64,000 nucleotides of DNA from Lagopus muta (Eukaryota > Chordata > Aves > Galliformes > Phasianidae), in contig NC_064444.1 of the NCBI RefSeq assembly GCF_023343835.1, positions 12,327,719-12,391,718 on the forward strand, given 5' to 3'. Below are positions 23,152 to 36,500 of this stretch, piece after piece. Position 1 is the first letter of the stretch. Every line of letters starts with the position of its first letter. Position numbers and translations under genes: made by a program. The notes under the pieces were generated by a model, which made no database searches, was not told where the DNA came from, and saw only the letters and a program-made list of their open reading frames with translations.

Positions 23152-26100
23152 CCTGTAGCTACTGATTCAGGAAAGAATCCAGTATTCCCCATCATGTCTA
23201 AATTAGGCCAAGTATGCAGCAGAGAAGTCACAATGAAGTGAAGCCTGCAAATGTGTGCATGCACACAAACGCCCCTCTTGTAGCAATGACCCAGCCCTAT
23301 TTGTTTGGTTTGTCCAACTGAGAAACTGCCAGAAAGACCGATAAAATGTAGCAGCCAAAGGAAGAGAAGAGAAAGGGGAGAACACTGGCTTATGCTGCGT
23401 GCTAAACCTCTTCCTTGGAAGTTTATAGTGTGACATAATTGCTCAGGAGAATCTTCATGAAGAACAATTAAGAAATGCATCAAATAAAAGCAAACACTAC
23501 TTAATAGGAAACAAGTTAAAAAAGAATAGTAATGAAAGTCAGATACCACAAAGTAAAAAGAAAAACATGGGTAGAAACTGAAGGAGAATGTAGCATTTTG
23601 AAGATGAAGCAACTTGCAGGCATACTGTTACATTAAAAAATTGCAAGTGTTCTTTCTCCACAATTTTGAGATACATTTACCCAAATATTATTTGAAAATG
23701 TTTGACATTCTGAATTATCAACATAGAACATTTTGTAGGACTCAAACTGAGGAACAGTACTTAATTCAACTTTGTATACACGACAGAAGTTTAACAGCCT
23801 TGCCATCCATCTATTCTTTTGCACTGATATGTCTCAGTATGTTTCATTTAAAACTGCAGCCAGTCATCTGAGATCAGCTTTTTATGTTTAGTTGCTGTCA
23901 TATTTTTCTTATTCTTGATATGAACCATAAAACTCTGTCATCCTCAATGTATCATATAGCAATATTTCATCTTACTCTTTTGGGCTCCTCTTTATATGGA
24001 AAGCCTTGATAAGTTTTTGCTTGGCAGTGTTCTCCAAAACTCCCCTTGCGTATCTAAAAAGGCACAAAACAAATAGATTAATTGAGTAGAATGCATCAGC
24101 AGATCACAGTGACTGTTCAACACTCAGATCTGCTGAACATAGATGTTACAATGCTTAGTTCTCAAAGATACTCTGATATCAACCCATACGATACAACAAT
24201 CAGGGACCCATCAAGAAATCCATGGTTATATGAGACAGGAAAGTGCACCTGGCATCTCTGCCTGGTAGCTTAGCTGTTCTTGGCATACCACTTCCAGATG
24301 TTGTCAGAACTCATTTGCTCTTTATGACACGAAAGCACAAATCTTTGACTCGTACTTCGCACTAGTACTTCTTTTCATGACAGAGTATCAGAAAACAGCG
24401 TGGAATAAACAAATCAAACAGGATTATTTGTATGGCAGTGGCAATAGAAAGGGGAAAAATTTCAAGCCCAAAAATCCAATCTACCAGCTGAGCTTGGCCT
24501 CCAGTTTAAACCAGGAAAGAATAGTTGGAATGACAGAATACTACTTGCTAAACCTTTAATGCCAATTAAACAAATGTCACTGAGGGGAAAAAATAATAAG
24601 ACAATAAAAGTTATTTTAGACCTACCATTTCCAACAGTGATTCAAACTTCTATTATCCAGATCACCACATGTATTTAGTTTAATCAACTGTGTTGTTTTG
24701 AGTATTGTGTTACCATAGTCTATAAAAGCAGTAAAGAATTCTTACATTTTTGGCAACATCCCAAACAACTCCATAGAAGTACATTGTAGCAGAATGACCA
24801 GTAAAGGCTGGTTCAGATATACACTGCTTCCCTTGAAAGAGTGCTACTGATAGAAAATAGAAATGCACGGCAAAACTATACAGCAAAGGCAAGCTTTTAC
24901 CTCCCTCTAATAGATGCAATAGGAACTTTTGGAACTTTTCCTAGAGTCATTTTTCTCCATAGTCATCCTGTGCTTTCTGGCAGTCATTGTTCACAAAAAT
25001 GTTCAACTCACTGAGGTGCTCAGGGATAGCACACCATCATTATACTATTATGAATAGAGTTTAAATGCATGACAGAAAAGCTAAAGGTCACAAAACCAAT
25101 ACAAATTATATCGCAGAAGTGCTTAAATGATATAAGCTAATATCCAGAAAGGGAACATTTCCTTCACAATTTTACTTTTTTATTCCTAATAGCATTATTT
25201 TGTAATCACTTAGCTTGTGTGGCAAACAAGGTAATTTAAAATTACATTGGACTGCATTATACAGTTAAAAATTACACTATGCACAGAAGCATTACTTACT
25301 GAGATCTTGACATACCACTTCAGCTATTGCACTACTAGCAATAGTATGGTATCTGAATTACTTTATACATACCATGAGTATCAGTAAACTTTGGAGTCAA
25401 TGAGAGGGTATCTCACATTCAAAATCAGCTTTGGGTTGCTTCCACTCTTTCTTGGGAGCTGTCATGCAGCTCTGGCCTGGAGAAGCATTTTCTAGTTCTG
25501 TTATTACCTTGTAAAAAAGGTTTTTCTCTCCACGTATATGCTGTAGCAATTGGATTTTGAAAAAGTTTTATCTATTTTATCTAACATTTTCTGTGTTATA
25601 AAAAAGACTTTTATCAAGTTCTCATCATTATCATATTGCAGAGACATCTTGGTGCTTTTAAATAAAAAAGATTGCTCTATCCTGTTCAGAGCAATCTGAA
25701 ACATTAAACAAAAAATGAGATTTTAAAACTCGACTGACAGAAGAGGTCTGATTTTTTGCTCTCTAGACAAACGCTGTGACTTAATCAGAAACAGCAGTGG
25801 GATTTTGTATTAAGAATACTTCTGGGTTTTGTGCATAGCCTCACTCCTGTCGGCATAACTTCAGTGTGCTCTGTAGCACTTACTGATCATACGCGTTAGA
25901 TTGAGGCAGGGAAATGGCCACTATAATGATACTTATCAAGCTTAGAAGCGAGATAAGCACCAGGAGGCCCGTAATGCCAAAAGCAGTTCTGGACATGTAT
26001 AGAGGCAGAGCTTTGAGCTGCACATCAAACTTCATCAGATCTCTTCTTTAACTTTAGTGCTTTCATTGTGCCTAAAGCTCATTTTCTACCTAGAGCTCTT

Positions 26101-26404
26101 CTTTGATTCCCTAAGTCAAACACTTGCAGGTATTGTAAAAACTAATGTTCATCAAAGAAATACAGATGAGAACAATGGAAATAAGAGGAATTGAATAAGC
26201 ACCCTATGCTGGAGAAAGAAAAAATATTCCCAGAAAATGGAACAAGTGCTGTGAATAGATCTGAAACACAGCTACTGTAACCTTCAAAAAACGTTACTAA
26301 CTTGGTATGTTCTACACAATGATTCCACAGCCACTACAGCTCTTCCTAGAATTCTATTTTCTTTGTTTTTATTATGCATTATGCATTATCTGAGCCATTC
26401 ATTC

Positions 26405-26808
26405 TACATTGGCAGCAGCTTCCTGTTTTATTATGTTGGCCCACAATTTCAGAAGTGAATGGTGGTGGTATGGCAGTAAAAGCTGAACTTTCTCACCAAT
26501 ATTCCATTGCTTTTTGTTGATGTGCAACAGATGGCAGCAGTCTGACCAAATGGCATCTGACATCAAAGTGCGCTGGAAGCAAAGGTATCTCACTGAATTC
26601 CTCCATGATGAAAAGCTCACACCCACAGACATTCACTGACACTTGCTGAATCTGTATGGAGACCAAACAGTGGTGTGAGCACAGTGGTGCAGTGGGTGGA
26701 AGCACATTCCAGCAGTGGTGACAGAATCCACATTCTGCAGACCCAATTTTAGTGCTTTCTTTTCAGGCCGTTTCTATGCTTAATTCTAAAGGCTATTACT
26801 CTACTAAG
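26405..26808 (+). mobile_element. Mariner-like (Galluhop-type) non-autonomous element, copy 1
   Basis: In + orientation a degraded N-terminal transposase region is readable: EFLHDEKLTPTDIH, a stop, then HLLNLYGDQTVV, the helix-turn-helix start typical of mariner/SETMAR-type transposases. The catalytic middle (DDE region) is absent: sequence passes from the GTGGTGACAG stretch near 26715 straight into the 3' part. The ends resemble inverted repeats (a GCAGCTTCCTGTTTTATTATG side and a CTAAAGGCTATTACT side). The same layout occurs at 42351. Boundaries are approximate to about 10 bases. Confidence 0.75.
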
Positions 26809-29339
26809 ACAGCTTAAGGGGAAAAAATAAACTGTTTACATGTAAGCAAATGCATCAGAATGTACTTCTGTGCACTGACACTAAAACTTATTCTTTATCT
26901 GTATGTTCTAGAGAATATTCATGCTTCCCTTTAAAGATTTCATCAACAATTGCTATATTATTTATATATCATCTGACTACCAAACAAGATCTCTTCTACA
27001 GAGAAAAAAAAGTCTAAAGTATTTCAATCAGTCTCTTTGCAATATCATTACAGGATTTTATATAGATTAATACTTCCTAGGCTACGTGGCATGCACCATC
27101 AAATAATTCTAAATTATTTTTCTGTAAGCATTCACAAATACTTGACATGAGAATTATACTGACTTTCCAGCCTACAATAATATTCTCAACTTTGAATTGC
27201 TAATTATTTAAATGGAATTTGCCTGGAAAAAGTTGGTTTTGTTATCTTAAGTTGAGACATGCATCGCAGACTCTGAGTGGTAGGTCTTGAATTTAAAACC
27301 TCTTTCTCAATTGAAGAGTTCCTCCAACATAATCTAAAGCACAGCAGGCATACTTTTTATCCAAATGACTTGAATCACCCTGGGAAAACATAATGAGGTC
27401 CTCCTCAAATGAATTAGATATTTGAAGTTTAGCAAATTCAGAAGTGTTCTTCCATTATCTAGCCTAGAGAGCCAATAGCACTTTCTACTACTACAACTGC
27501 TCACCTAAGCAAAAAACAAATTCAGAACCTGCTCTTTGAATCTCGTTCAATTCCCCTCTGCATAGAAGCATTCATCCAAAAATTGTCAGAAAAAGCTTTA
27601 CACCTTTTTAAAATACAAGATTCCACACACACACAAAAAGGACAGTACAGAAGATAAGGAGCCCAGAACAGCAAGTAGGTAAGAATAAATCAAATTGCAA
27701 ATAAAAGTTAAGAACCTGCAAATGAAAGAGAAAACACTTTTTTTTTTTCTTTGAAATTATGCTGGCCAAAAAAATAAATTACTAATACTAGAGAAGGAAA
27801 AGCTATTCGCTTTGAAGAACGCTCTTCCTCAAGGTTTGCATCTTCTCAGCAATTAATCAAGATATATGCTTGTTTCAAACATTGCCACAGCCCACATTTA
27901 TTTCATCTGAGCTGAAGACACTAGCTGAAGCAAAGTAGTATTCTTATGTAAGGGAATTAGACTTTTTCCGCTATTTATTGAGAAAGTTATTTTAACAGTT
28001 CCAGATTCTCTATCTCCACTTGTTTACTTCACTCTCTTAGTATTAATCCACTTCCTCAGAGATTACTATGACAACTATTTAAGAATAAAAGCTACAATAT
28101 TCTGTGCATTTGTCTGCACAGTATGAATAAGTCACAGAAAATACAATTGGAGGAACGTATCTTCCATAATAGTTATTCTACCCTGGATTTTCTAAAGCTT
28201 CTTGAACTTCCTGTAATGGGAAAGAAACAAGCAAAGAAAACAAAACCTCCAGAAGAAATCATTTACTTTAAGAAGCAATAACTTCTAAAATGAAGGTCTC
28301 TCCCACACAAACTCACTTGAAAGGACATAAAAACTGTGCTACCTAAGTTACCTTAAGCAGCTACCATTGATCTTCCCACGACTGTTGTGCCTTCCCATCT
28401 CATCAGTGCTTGCCACAATATTCTTCAGTTAAATTCCAGCCCTCTTGCAGAACCTGCTGGATTTAGACAAATGGGGATGTGCAAGGGCTTGCGGACCCTG
28501 TGCCTTTCTCTTATCCTCTCCCAAGACAACCATCATGGGCAGTATATGCATGCACTGATCACTAGCTATTAAGCATAAAACTTCTCAAATTATTGTAGAC
28601 AACATCTAGCCATAATTCAGCTCAGAAGGAAAGTGGCACGTTTGCCAACCACAGCATGACAAGCCAAGGGTGTTGGAGCGGTCTTTCAGAAGTCATCCAG
28701 CTGAGCAGGTGTCTCCTGGACTTGCCAGCAGTGCTAACATAGACAGTACAGCTCTGTTTGCACAACTGCAAGGTAAGATGCCATGATAAGGTCAGTGCAC
28801 TGTGCTACTCAAATGCTGCAAATGAATCAGTATACTGGTAATGATAAACACATGAAAAGTACGTTAATGTGGTTTTACTTAAACCAACATACAAATAATA
28901 AAACCTTCAAATTTACTTTTTATGTTACTTTTTATCAATATTATGACTATCAGCACAGAACTTCTGCTTAACTTGAAAAAAGGGCAAAAATCAAGATTTT
29001 TACCTACTCAGGAGATTATGTTATTAGAATCATTTAACAACCAAGTGAATCAGTAGTTACTGCAAAGCAAAAAAGGCTCACTCTTTCCCTTGCAGAAGTA
29101 ACTTTTCTTGCAGCTAAAGTATTACAACTAGATTCCACAACTTTCTTTATAATACCTCATGCAAATCAACCACTGATATTTTAACACGTTCACATATCTT
29201 AAACAAAGAAAAGAAAAAAAAAGCAACATATCGATAAAAGTGAAATGCCATACATGGTATTATGAGCCCCGTATGCACATAACTGGTTAGCTACAAAACC
29301 AACTCTGAGCAGCATCAGGCACACGAAAGAACAGCACTG
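26809..29339. other. DNA without a recognised feature, A-rich + strand
   Basis: Apart from short A/T runs (for example near 27739-27748) and a (CA)n stretch near 27627-27636, I see nothing. If the island to the right drives a leftward transcript, this is its first intron or transcribed flank. Confidence 0.5.
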
Positions 29340-30360
29340 GTGTATGAGGACCTTAGGAGGCACTTCTTTCAGGCTGCACCGCCCAAGCTCGGCTCTTCAG
29401 CTGGGCGAGCAGACACAGTGCTACGGAACTCCAAGCTCCAACCGAACCGTAACTACTGCCCACTTCGTCGAGCAGCATGAAGCTAAAACGCCACCAGAAC
29501 GAGTACTGTGCTTGTTTTAAGAGAAACACGATAGAAGAACAGTCTAGCAGACAAGACCCTGCAGCACCGGTGCTGGGTTCTGCTCGAGGTGGGCGGGAAA
29601 GTCGGAGGAGCAGCACGGCACGCGCCCGCTGCCACGCGCCGCGAGACCCGCGGCTTCGAGAAACCCGAGGAAAACGCCTACAAAACTGACGGTGCTCCAG
29701 CTAAGCTGAAGAGTACTGACATTTCCAACTGCCCTCTTCGTCAGGGCTTTACAGTACGCGGCGGCAGGCACCACTCCTGCCTGAAACGGGAAGCCGCCTT
29801 CACGCCCGCTCCCGCCGCAAGGAGCCGCCGCCATTCCGAACGCTCCTCAAAGGATGAGAGAGCCAAGGCGGCCGAGCTGCACTCACACCCGCTCCCATCA
29901 GAGCACTGTGACAATCCCGAGATATTGAAGGCTCCCCCTCTTTTTTTATTTTTTTTATTTATTATTTTTTCCCCTCTCTAGTCCCTTTTTCAGAACAGCA
30001 ATACCGTCTCAGATTGCCTCGGGAAACCACGTTAGAGAAGAAAGCGCCTTGCCTCAGTAACCGCCGAGTAAGGGTGTAGAACCAACTCAGCAACTTGAGG
30101 CAGCCTTTTTTCTAGTTAGCTTCTTCAGGAACTCACAACCTAGAAGAGAATGATAAACCACACCTTTCCTGAGAAGATCTCGCCCCACTGGTCGGTTAAG
30201 AAGGTGCCCGGAGCATAGGGAAGTCAGGTGGGTGCTGACGAGGTGAAGAGGGGCAGCTGGAGGCAGGCGGGGCCGGGAACGGCTCACAAGGCCCCAGGCA
30301 ATGGCCATCAGCTCTGTGGGGGTGCGGGACCCGTGCTACGTCTTCGTGTTGTAAAGAAAG
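29340..30360. promoter_or_regulatory. CpG island, probable bidirectional promoter
   Basis: GC and CpG content rise sharply against the AT-rich surroundings, most strongly at 29580-29850, where CpG occurs roughly every 10 bases. GC boxes GGGCGG at 29591 and GGCGGGGCC at 30266, and a YY1-like GCCGCCATT ending at 29835, are visible. Such islands normally mark promoters in vertebrates. No first exon of a known gene is recognisable on either strand. Base skew changes sign here, which fits divergent transcription. The island could serve a long non-coding RNA, a gene with a non-coding first exon, or both. Confidence 0.8.
29544..29834 (-). CDS. Hypothetical 96-codon frame starting in the CpG island
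   Basis: The frame starts MAAAPCGGSGREGG on the minus strand. The start codon lies in a YY1-type ATGGCGGC context and has G at -3 and G at +4, a good Kozak match. Beyond about residue 30 it looks like translated UTR or intron, so if real it probably splices early. I do not recognise the protein. Open frames are common in GC-rich islands, so this may be chance. Confidence 0.15.
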   Translation of the reverse strand: MAAAPCGGSGREGGFPFQAGVVPAAAYCKALTKRAVGNVSTLQLSWSTVSFVGVFLGFLEAAGLAARGSGRVPCCSSDFPAHLEQNPAPVLQGLVC

Positions 30361-30516
30361 TTGTTGTTTAAGAAGGAAATAGGTGTGTCTGGCTTATGTC
30401 TCACAGTAAATAAAGATGCAAACTGAAAGAAAGGAATGGTGGAGTGCTATTTGCATGATCCGTTTCTTCAGAGAAAGAGCTAATGTTTGTGTTTGTTTGT
30501 TGGAAGTTACCTACAG
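30266..30516 (+). other. Candidate first exon of a rightward transcript
   Basis: The + strand from the island reaches a near-perfect donor, CTACAG|GTAAGA, at 30516/30517. The GC box at 30266 lies just upstream of where transcription might start. The stretch holds one short upstream frame (MAISSVGVRDPCYVFVL, stop). The exon would be non-coding. The start is arbitrary. Confidence 0.25.
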
Positions 30517-33500
30517 GTAAGAACCTAAAATGTTTTCAGTGCCCATTTGAAAGTGTTTCATTTAAGTTAAATATCAATATCAGTAGTTTTCATTAATCTA
30601 ACTTTTCTCTGAATCAATTATTATTGTTCCTGAGGATTCTGTTACTATGCTGCAATTGTTAAACTTGATGGTAAGTGTCTAGAACACATCTTACTCAATC
30701 AAGTGTCTCTGCAGTTCTCTAATTTCAGTTGTCATGTGCATAAAATTAATTATTGTGGCAATAGTATGAAGGTTGCAAAGTAGTGGAAGACAGCAAATTG
30801 GAAATAATTGTATCAGGTTATTTGGGTCTGCATTCAAACCACAGTAAGGGTGACTCTAGTGTGCTGTAATTTTGGATCAAGGATCAGTTAGCGTGGTGTC
30901 TTTAATAGTTTTAGTGGTCTACATAGTCTATAATTTAAACCATTTAAATTTGTTTGAGCATGTTATCATTCCAAAGCAGGGGAATTATGTTAATAGGATT
31001 ATTGTTATATTAAAAACTGTGCTGATTTAAGGCTTCTAAGAATACAAATGTACAGCTAAAATGGTATGTTCTTGCTAGTCATGCAGTGGAATGTGACATA
31101 AAGTAGGTTCTTTGTCATTGCTGGAAACAGAATGGATTGGATGAACAACAGATTGCGCATCTTTTCATTAGGGGAGGGGACATACTTGTCAGCAAAACAA
31201 AGTGGTTCATAAGACAACATTGCTGAATATAAGTACAAAGGGAAAATTGTTACCCGTAGAAATAAAAGGGGGGAGAACTGTAATGTTGATGTATTGTTAT
31301 TTGCTGAAAACAAAAAATAAAATTGTTACCTACTGCATGGTAAAGACTGCTTTTAATCCTCTATGGCCGATATAATAGAAGCCAACTCTGTTATCTCAAG
31401 TAATTGATTGATTTAAAGAAATGTAATGACTGTGTTATTTAAAGAAGAAAGAAAGAAACTGCAGCTGTTAGGTCTATGGGGAGGGGTGAGGTGATGGGAC
31501 CTTAGACATCTGCTGCAGAAAGCAGTGCTTTGGAGTGCCGTGCCTTTGTTTGCTTAGTGATACCTGCAATTATTTTAAAGAAATGTAGTGTGGGGGAGTA
31601 TTTTGATATCAAGAAATGAACCTCAAAGTAATATTCATTTTGCATTTATCATTTTAATTTATGCAGGAATTTAATCATTTTTGAGGAATGCATTTATACA
31701 AGATACTTCCACAAATTGTAAGCAAACTAAGGAGATTTCGTGTTTGTTCTTTTCCAGGCTTCTGAATGTTTATCTTTGAGCAACTAACCTATTCTAAGGA
31801 GTGCTTGCTGCACCAGTGTTAGCAGTGTGTTTTTAAGAACAAGTTGCATTTGTATAGCCAGTACGTTCTTGTCTCTGATGCTGCTGGCAAGCATGCCTCA
31901 GATAAGTCACCCACAGGTTAGTTTGGGGTGTCAGGTTGTTAATACTTCGAAGTGTTACTTTTAGCAGAGTTCCTGATCCTAGATTTTGTCTGGTTTGGGT
32001 TTGAGGGAATAAAGGAAGAGGAAAATATGTTCTTTATTCATGAAATAATTCATTAATATCTTGATATGTTTTTTTCAGTAGCTCTTTGTCATCATGATGA
32101 ACTGTCGTATACACAAATGCAATTTGGAATACTTGTAATTGATAACCGCAAAAGCAGTGTTACAGTTATTTTTCTGATGTAGATGTGGAGAGATTTTTAA
32201 CCTAGAGGAAAACATGATGAAAGTATGAAACTGCTTTTGAACTTCTGGAAAAAAAGGTGGAAATGTGCTTTTATTGTGTTTGAGACTGATTTTCTGAATG
32301 GCAGAGTGAAAAAATGTGACATTTGATATTTTGAAAGCAAATGTTGGATGGAGTACATTTGAAAACATCTGATGTGTCTGCTGTGCTTAATGATAGATAC
32401 AATTGTTAGTATCTGATGTGAACCGTGTAATTTTCCAGAAACCTCCATTAGCTGTCAGTTTCCCTGGATGGAAAATAGCTTTGATGGAGAAGCTCTTGCT
32501 CACAGTACTGCACTGCTGTTTTTCTTCTTACTCTTGATTCTGAGAATAAAAGCAGCTTCTCTGTTACTCATGGGATGTCAGGTTTTATTAAGAGAAGTAT
32601 GGACAAATAGAATGTGAGAAATGAAATACTGACTATTTTCCCCTCCCTCTTTATTTTGATATCAACTCTTTTATTTCTCCTGTATTTTCATACCACCCCT
32701 CTTTCCAAACTTATTTCAAGACTATCTCTTTCCTGCTGCTGCTTTGGATGAATTATCTTGCAGTTGTTAGGCAGATGTAAATCAGTTCATCAGATTGATC
32801 TCAGCTCTTCTGTGTATATTAGCAAGATAGTTTCTATTACCAGGTAGTCTTGAGAGGAACAGAGTATCTTTCTTGAGGTTATTTTTATTGTTGAATTCAG
32901 TACAGTAATTCTCTTGTTAGCTGGATATTTTGAAGTTGGATATTTTGAACTTGATATTTTCTCTAGAGCCTGTGAATGGCACATTTAACCCTTCAATGAA
33001 ACTTAAAGACAGTTATTTTAAGCAAGTGTCATCTATTTTGTCATTTAGAACTACTTGTGTGCTTGAATTGATTCTTTCACTTGTAAATATTGATGTCTTT
33101 CTCATTGGCAGTTGGGGTGGCTAAGGTCACCTTCACCTAATAGTGAAGGTGAATAAAATTCTGTGTCTATTTTAATATGTGAAAAAATGCATTGTGACTA
33201 AAAAGAAAGCAGACAAAAAAAAAAAACCCCAAAACCTACAGAAACCCACCCACTTCATGTATTTTGTGGTGTATTTGAACATATACAACCCCCCCCATCT
33301 CCAAGTTACCAAATTACTGTTCATCTGGAACATTTCTAATAATGTTATTGCAGTTAAACTGCATGTTAATTCAGAACTGTTGTACTCACAGATAGCACGT
33401 GTTCAAGTTTGAGATTGTATCTTTGAGATTAAGGTGCTAGATGGAACCTAGAATCTCATTTTAGGATTGAGACTTTTAAGTTGTTAGAGAGCTATTTTGG

Positions 33501-36500
33501 AAGAAGAAATCTTCACGTTGTGTTTGCATCTGCTGTTGGTATAATTTAAGTACAGCTGAGAGAATGAAGAATGCAGGCTGAGGATGTTCAGACTCTTGTT
33601 GAGTCTTGTGATGCTATATGAGTGTTCAGACAACTTTGCAGGCTCTGAGATCTGGTATCTAATCTTATCTGAATAAACAGAAAGCTGCAACATTAATTAT
33701 TAAGTTTCTTGTTTCTTTGAGTACAACTTTTGTAGTTAAGCTTGCTTGCTGCTACTTTTACATCTATAGCAACAACTGCATAGATTAGGCAGATAGAAAC
33801 ACTGAGGAAAAGGACATTTAACATAACTTACAGTTGTCTCATTCAAGGCATTAAAAAATTGAAGTTGGAAAGATGAACAAAGAAAGCATCTGAGCTCTGT
33901 TGTTGTAGTGCCCATGTTGATTACATTTTAAAAAGTTCATGGCTAGTGTATATTTAGTGGATAAGAATTTAATCCAAATTGTATTCTATCAGTAATAGTA
34001 GACTGCAATTTTATTGAGCTGATTATTTGATGTATGAAAACTGGCATTCTTATTGGTTAGTTTTTATCCTTTCGTGGTAAAGTGCTTCAAATGTAATACA
34101 TTTAATGTTTGCATCTTTGTTGTTTCTTTTTTGGGTGTGTGTGGAAGCAGACCTTCAAATCAGTTTGTTGCAACTGCTTTTTAATTTGCAGCCCTTATTG
34201 CTGGAGGATTTGAAGAGGCAGCTAAAGGAATAACATGTTTAATGAGGACATCTGAGAGGGCATCTTAGCAAGAGTTATAAATGTCGTGGTACCAGCTTTT
34301 TAGATGATGAGGCCAGGCTCATCTTTGACTATCTTAGAGTGGATAAATCCTTAGTAAATAACATGAGCTATAGCAATAAAATGGCTTGGCATATTGAGGT
34401 ATACATCAGTGAAGTTAAAATTAATTAAAAAAAAATATAATGATGTTATCTTAGAGAGGAATGTTGTTTCCTTAAAAAGAAAAACAGCACCAAAACAAAG
34501 AAAACTTAAACAAAAAAAAAACTCCACCAACTTTTAGGCTGGTTTTTTTCTGTTCCATTAGGTACACTCATGTGGCTAGAAATGTTTAAAAAAAGAAAAA
34601 GCTGCTGAATTGGAGCCTGGAAGGTTAGAATTAGTATTTTCAAACACAGACTGCATACAAAGCAGTATAGAAGAATGTAAGCCCTACTCGTAATGCATGC
34701 TTGTATAAAAATGTCAAAACATGCAGAGTCTTTTAAGGGGTTTTTATAAAATTTTCTTCTAATATGTATAATCATTAACAAATGGTACGTAAACCTAAAG
34801 TCTTGGAGAAATGTTCTTACAAGCATGACTCCAGGGAAATTCTTAATGTGACAATGGTATTTAAGAGAACTATTGATTCCAGTGATAAGTGACCATTTAA
34901 AACTCAACTTGTTGTGCAGTTGATATGCAGAAAAAAATCTTTGATAATTTTTGATAAAAGGTAAGTGTCTAAAAAGGCAATGTGCAGCATAGTTATTTTG
35001 TCTTTAAGGACAATTCTTTCTATGTGCATGTTCTTCTGACATTGTGCAGAGCTACACTGTGCAGCTGAGGGCTTTTTCAGGGGGAAGAAGCATGTTTACT
35101 CTTTCAGTAATATTAAATTAGGCTTGTTTGCAGAGTGCATTCAATTAAGCAGCATGTTTATTTCATCTTCATTACGATTTAAAAGCAATACAGGTCAATG
35201 CAGCTGGTTGTGCATGCTGTAGGGGTTCGATGGAGTTTCCAAATTAGCTTATCGTCATTTTCTTAATTTCTTATTCTACATGCTATTTCTTTATCAGATA
35301 TATATCCATCTGCTTTCTTGTGTAATTCTTGCATAATTCTTTAACCTGCAACTTTTCATAATTCCAGCTTCAGTAGTCTTCTGAGGAGGGTTAACAAGTT
35401 AATGGCATCATGTTTTTAAAAGGACGTGGTTGAAAGGTGATTGTCAGACTTAAATAATTACACACCAGAGTACACGCTGGCGACGGTTCAGGTTATGTTA
35501 AATAGTTCAGTTAACCCTCAGTATTTCAAGGTATTACCCATGGATGTTATCATTCTATATATTTTTGGAGGAGTGTATGGTGTCTTATCAGCATAGAACT
35601 CTGTCCTCTGCCTGAGCTCTTCGATTCATGTAAATGGGATGGGCAAAGACGAATCTGTGTGATTCTTGGTAGTGATCAGAATTGATTCACAGTATCCTCA
35701 AAACAAGCTCAGTGTTTTCTGTCTTCTGAGAGAGAATTTCTAGGATGTCTGGAGGATGTAGCCCTTCCAAGAATCTGTGCAGGGGAATGTAGTTTGTTTC
35801 TAGTTTTCCTTGATTTTCCTTTTGGAAACTTTCTGAAAGATTTTCACAGCTGCCTTGCTTGATGGCAGCAACAGCATGGAAAAACAGTGTTTTTTCATCA
35901 GGTATCTTAGTTGCTTATGTCAATATCTTTGGTGGAATTTGGATCAAATTTGAGTTGTTTACACAGCATAGGCTGTCATCTCTGGAGCCATATATTTTGC
36001 ACTGAAGCTATGCCTGATGAGATTTCTTCAGTGAGAACGTTTTGACTGCGCATGTATTCATCATGTGATCTTGATGTACATTCACTTCTCTCATGATTTC
36101 ATACATGAGGTAGATTGCTCTGAAGGAGGAGAGGTGAAGGCTGTAGTGATGCCATTAATATGGAAAGCACACAGACAAGTTATCCTATCACAGAGCCTCA
36201 ACAGTTCACAGTTCCTTAAAGCCATGGTAAGAACAAGCAAGTCCTTGCTACTCTGTTGGGCTGTAGTTATTGGAAAAGATCTTTGAACTAAAGGAAAGGT
36301 TTAAAATGCCTTCTTATGTTATCTAAGTAAGCTATACTGGATGTTATAAGGACAAGTTTTATGACTATATAAACAGCTTTGCTGTCAATAAAACCTGCTG
36401 CTTTTCACAGGTAGAGGTTGTGTAGACATTGGACTTGCTACAGTTCATAAATCTAGGACCAATGGGTTTTTGTTTTTCTTTTATTCTTTTCTTTGTGAAC

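Larger units (their letters stand above)
9851..26400. other. Intergenic or intronic DNA without a recognised gene
   Basis: I find no exon with recognisable protein similarity on either strand. The longest open frame, 175 codons at 23085-23612 on the minus strand, is low-complexity hydrophobic sequence running into a (TTTG)n tract and is not credible. Simple repeats are listed separately. From about 12 kb on the + strand is rich in A over T, as expected if the minus strand is transcribed. Splice-like signals on the minus strand exist, for example around 12482-12547 and 21150-21191, but are not evidence alone. Confidence 0.6.

Noticed and set aside
23085-23612. Longest open frame of the window (175 codons, minus strand)
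   Set aside because: It is hydrophobic, low-complexity translation of AT-rich DNA that runs into a (TTTG)n tract. There are no domains, no Kozak context and no splice logic.
29589-29981. 130-codon + strand frame in the CpG island
   Set aside because: GC-rich DNA has few stop codons. The translation is an Arg/Ala/Pro mix that ends in a T-run-derived Leu/Phe tail, so a chance frame is likely.
34506-34907. 133-codon minus-strand frame
   Set aside because: It is Phe/Leu/Ile/Ser-rich, as expected from T-rich strands, with no recognised motif; it lies opposite the predicted transcription direction.
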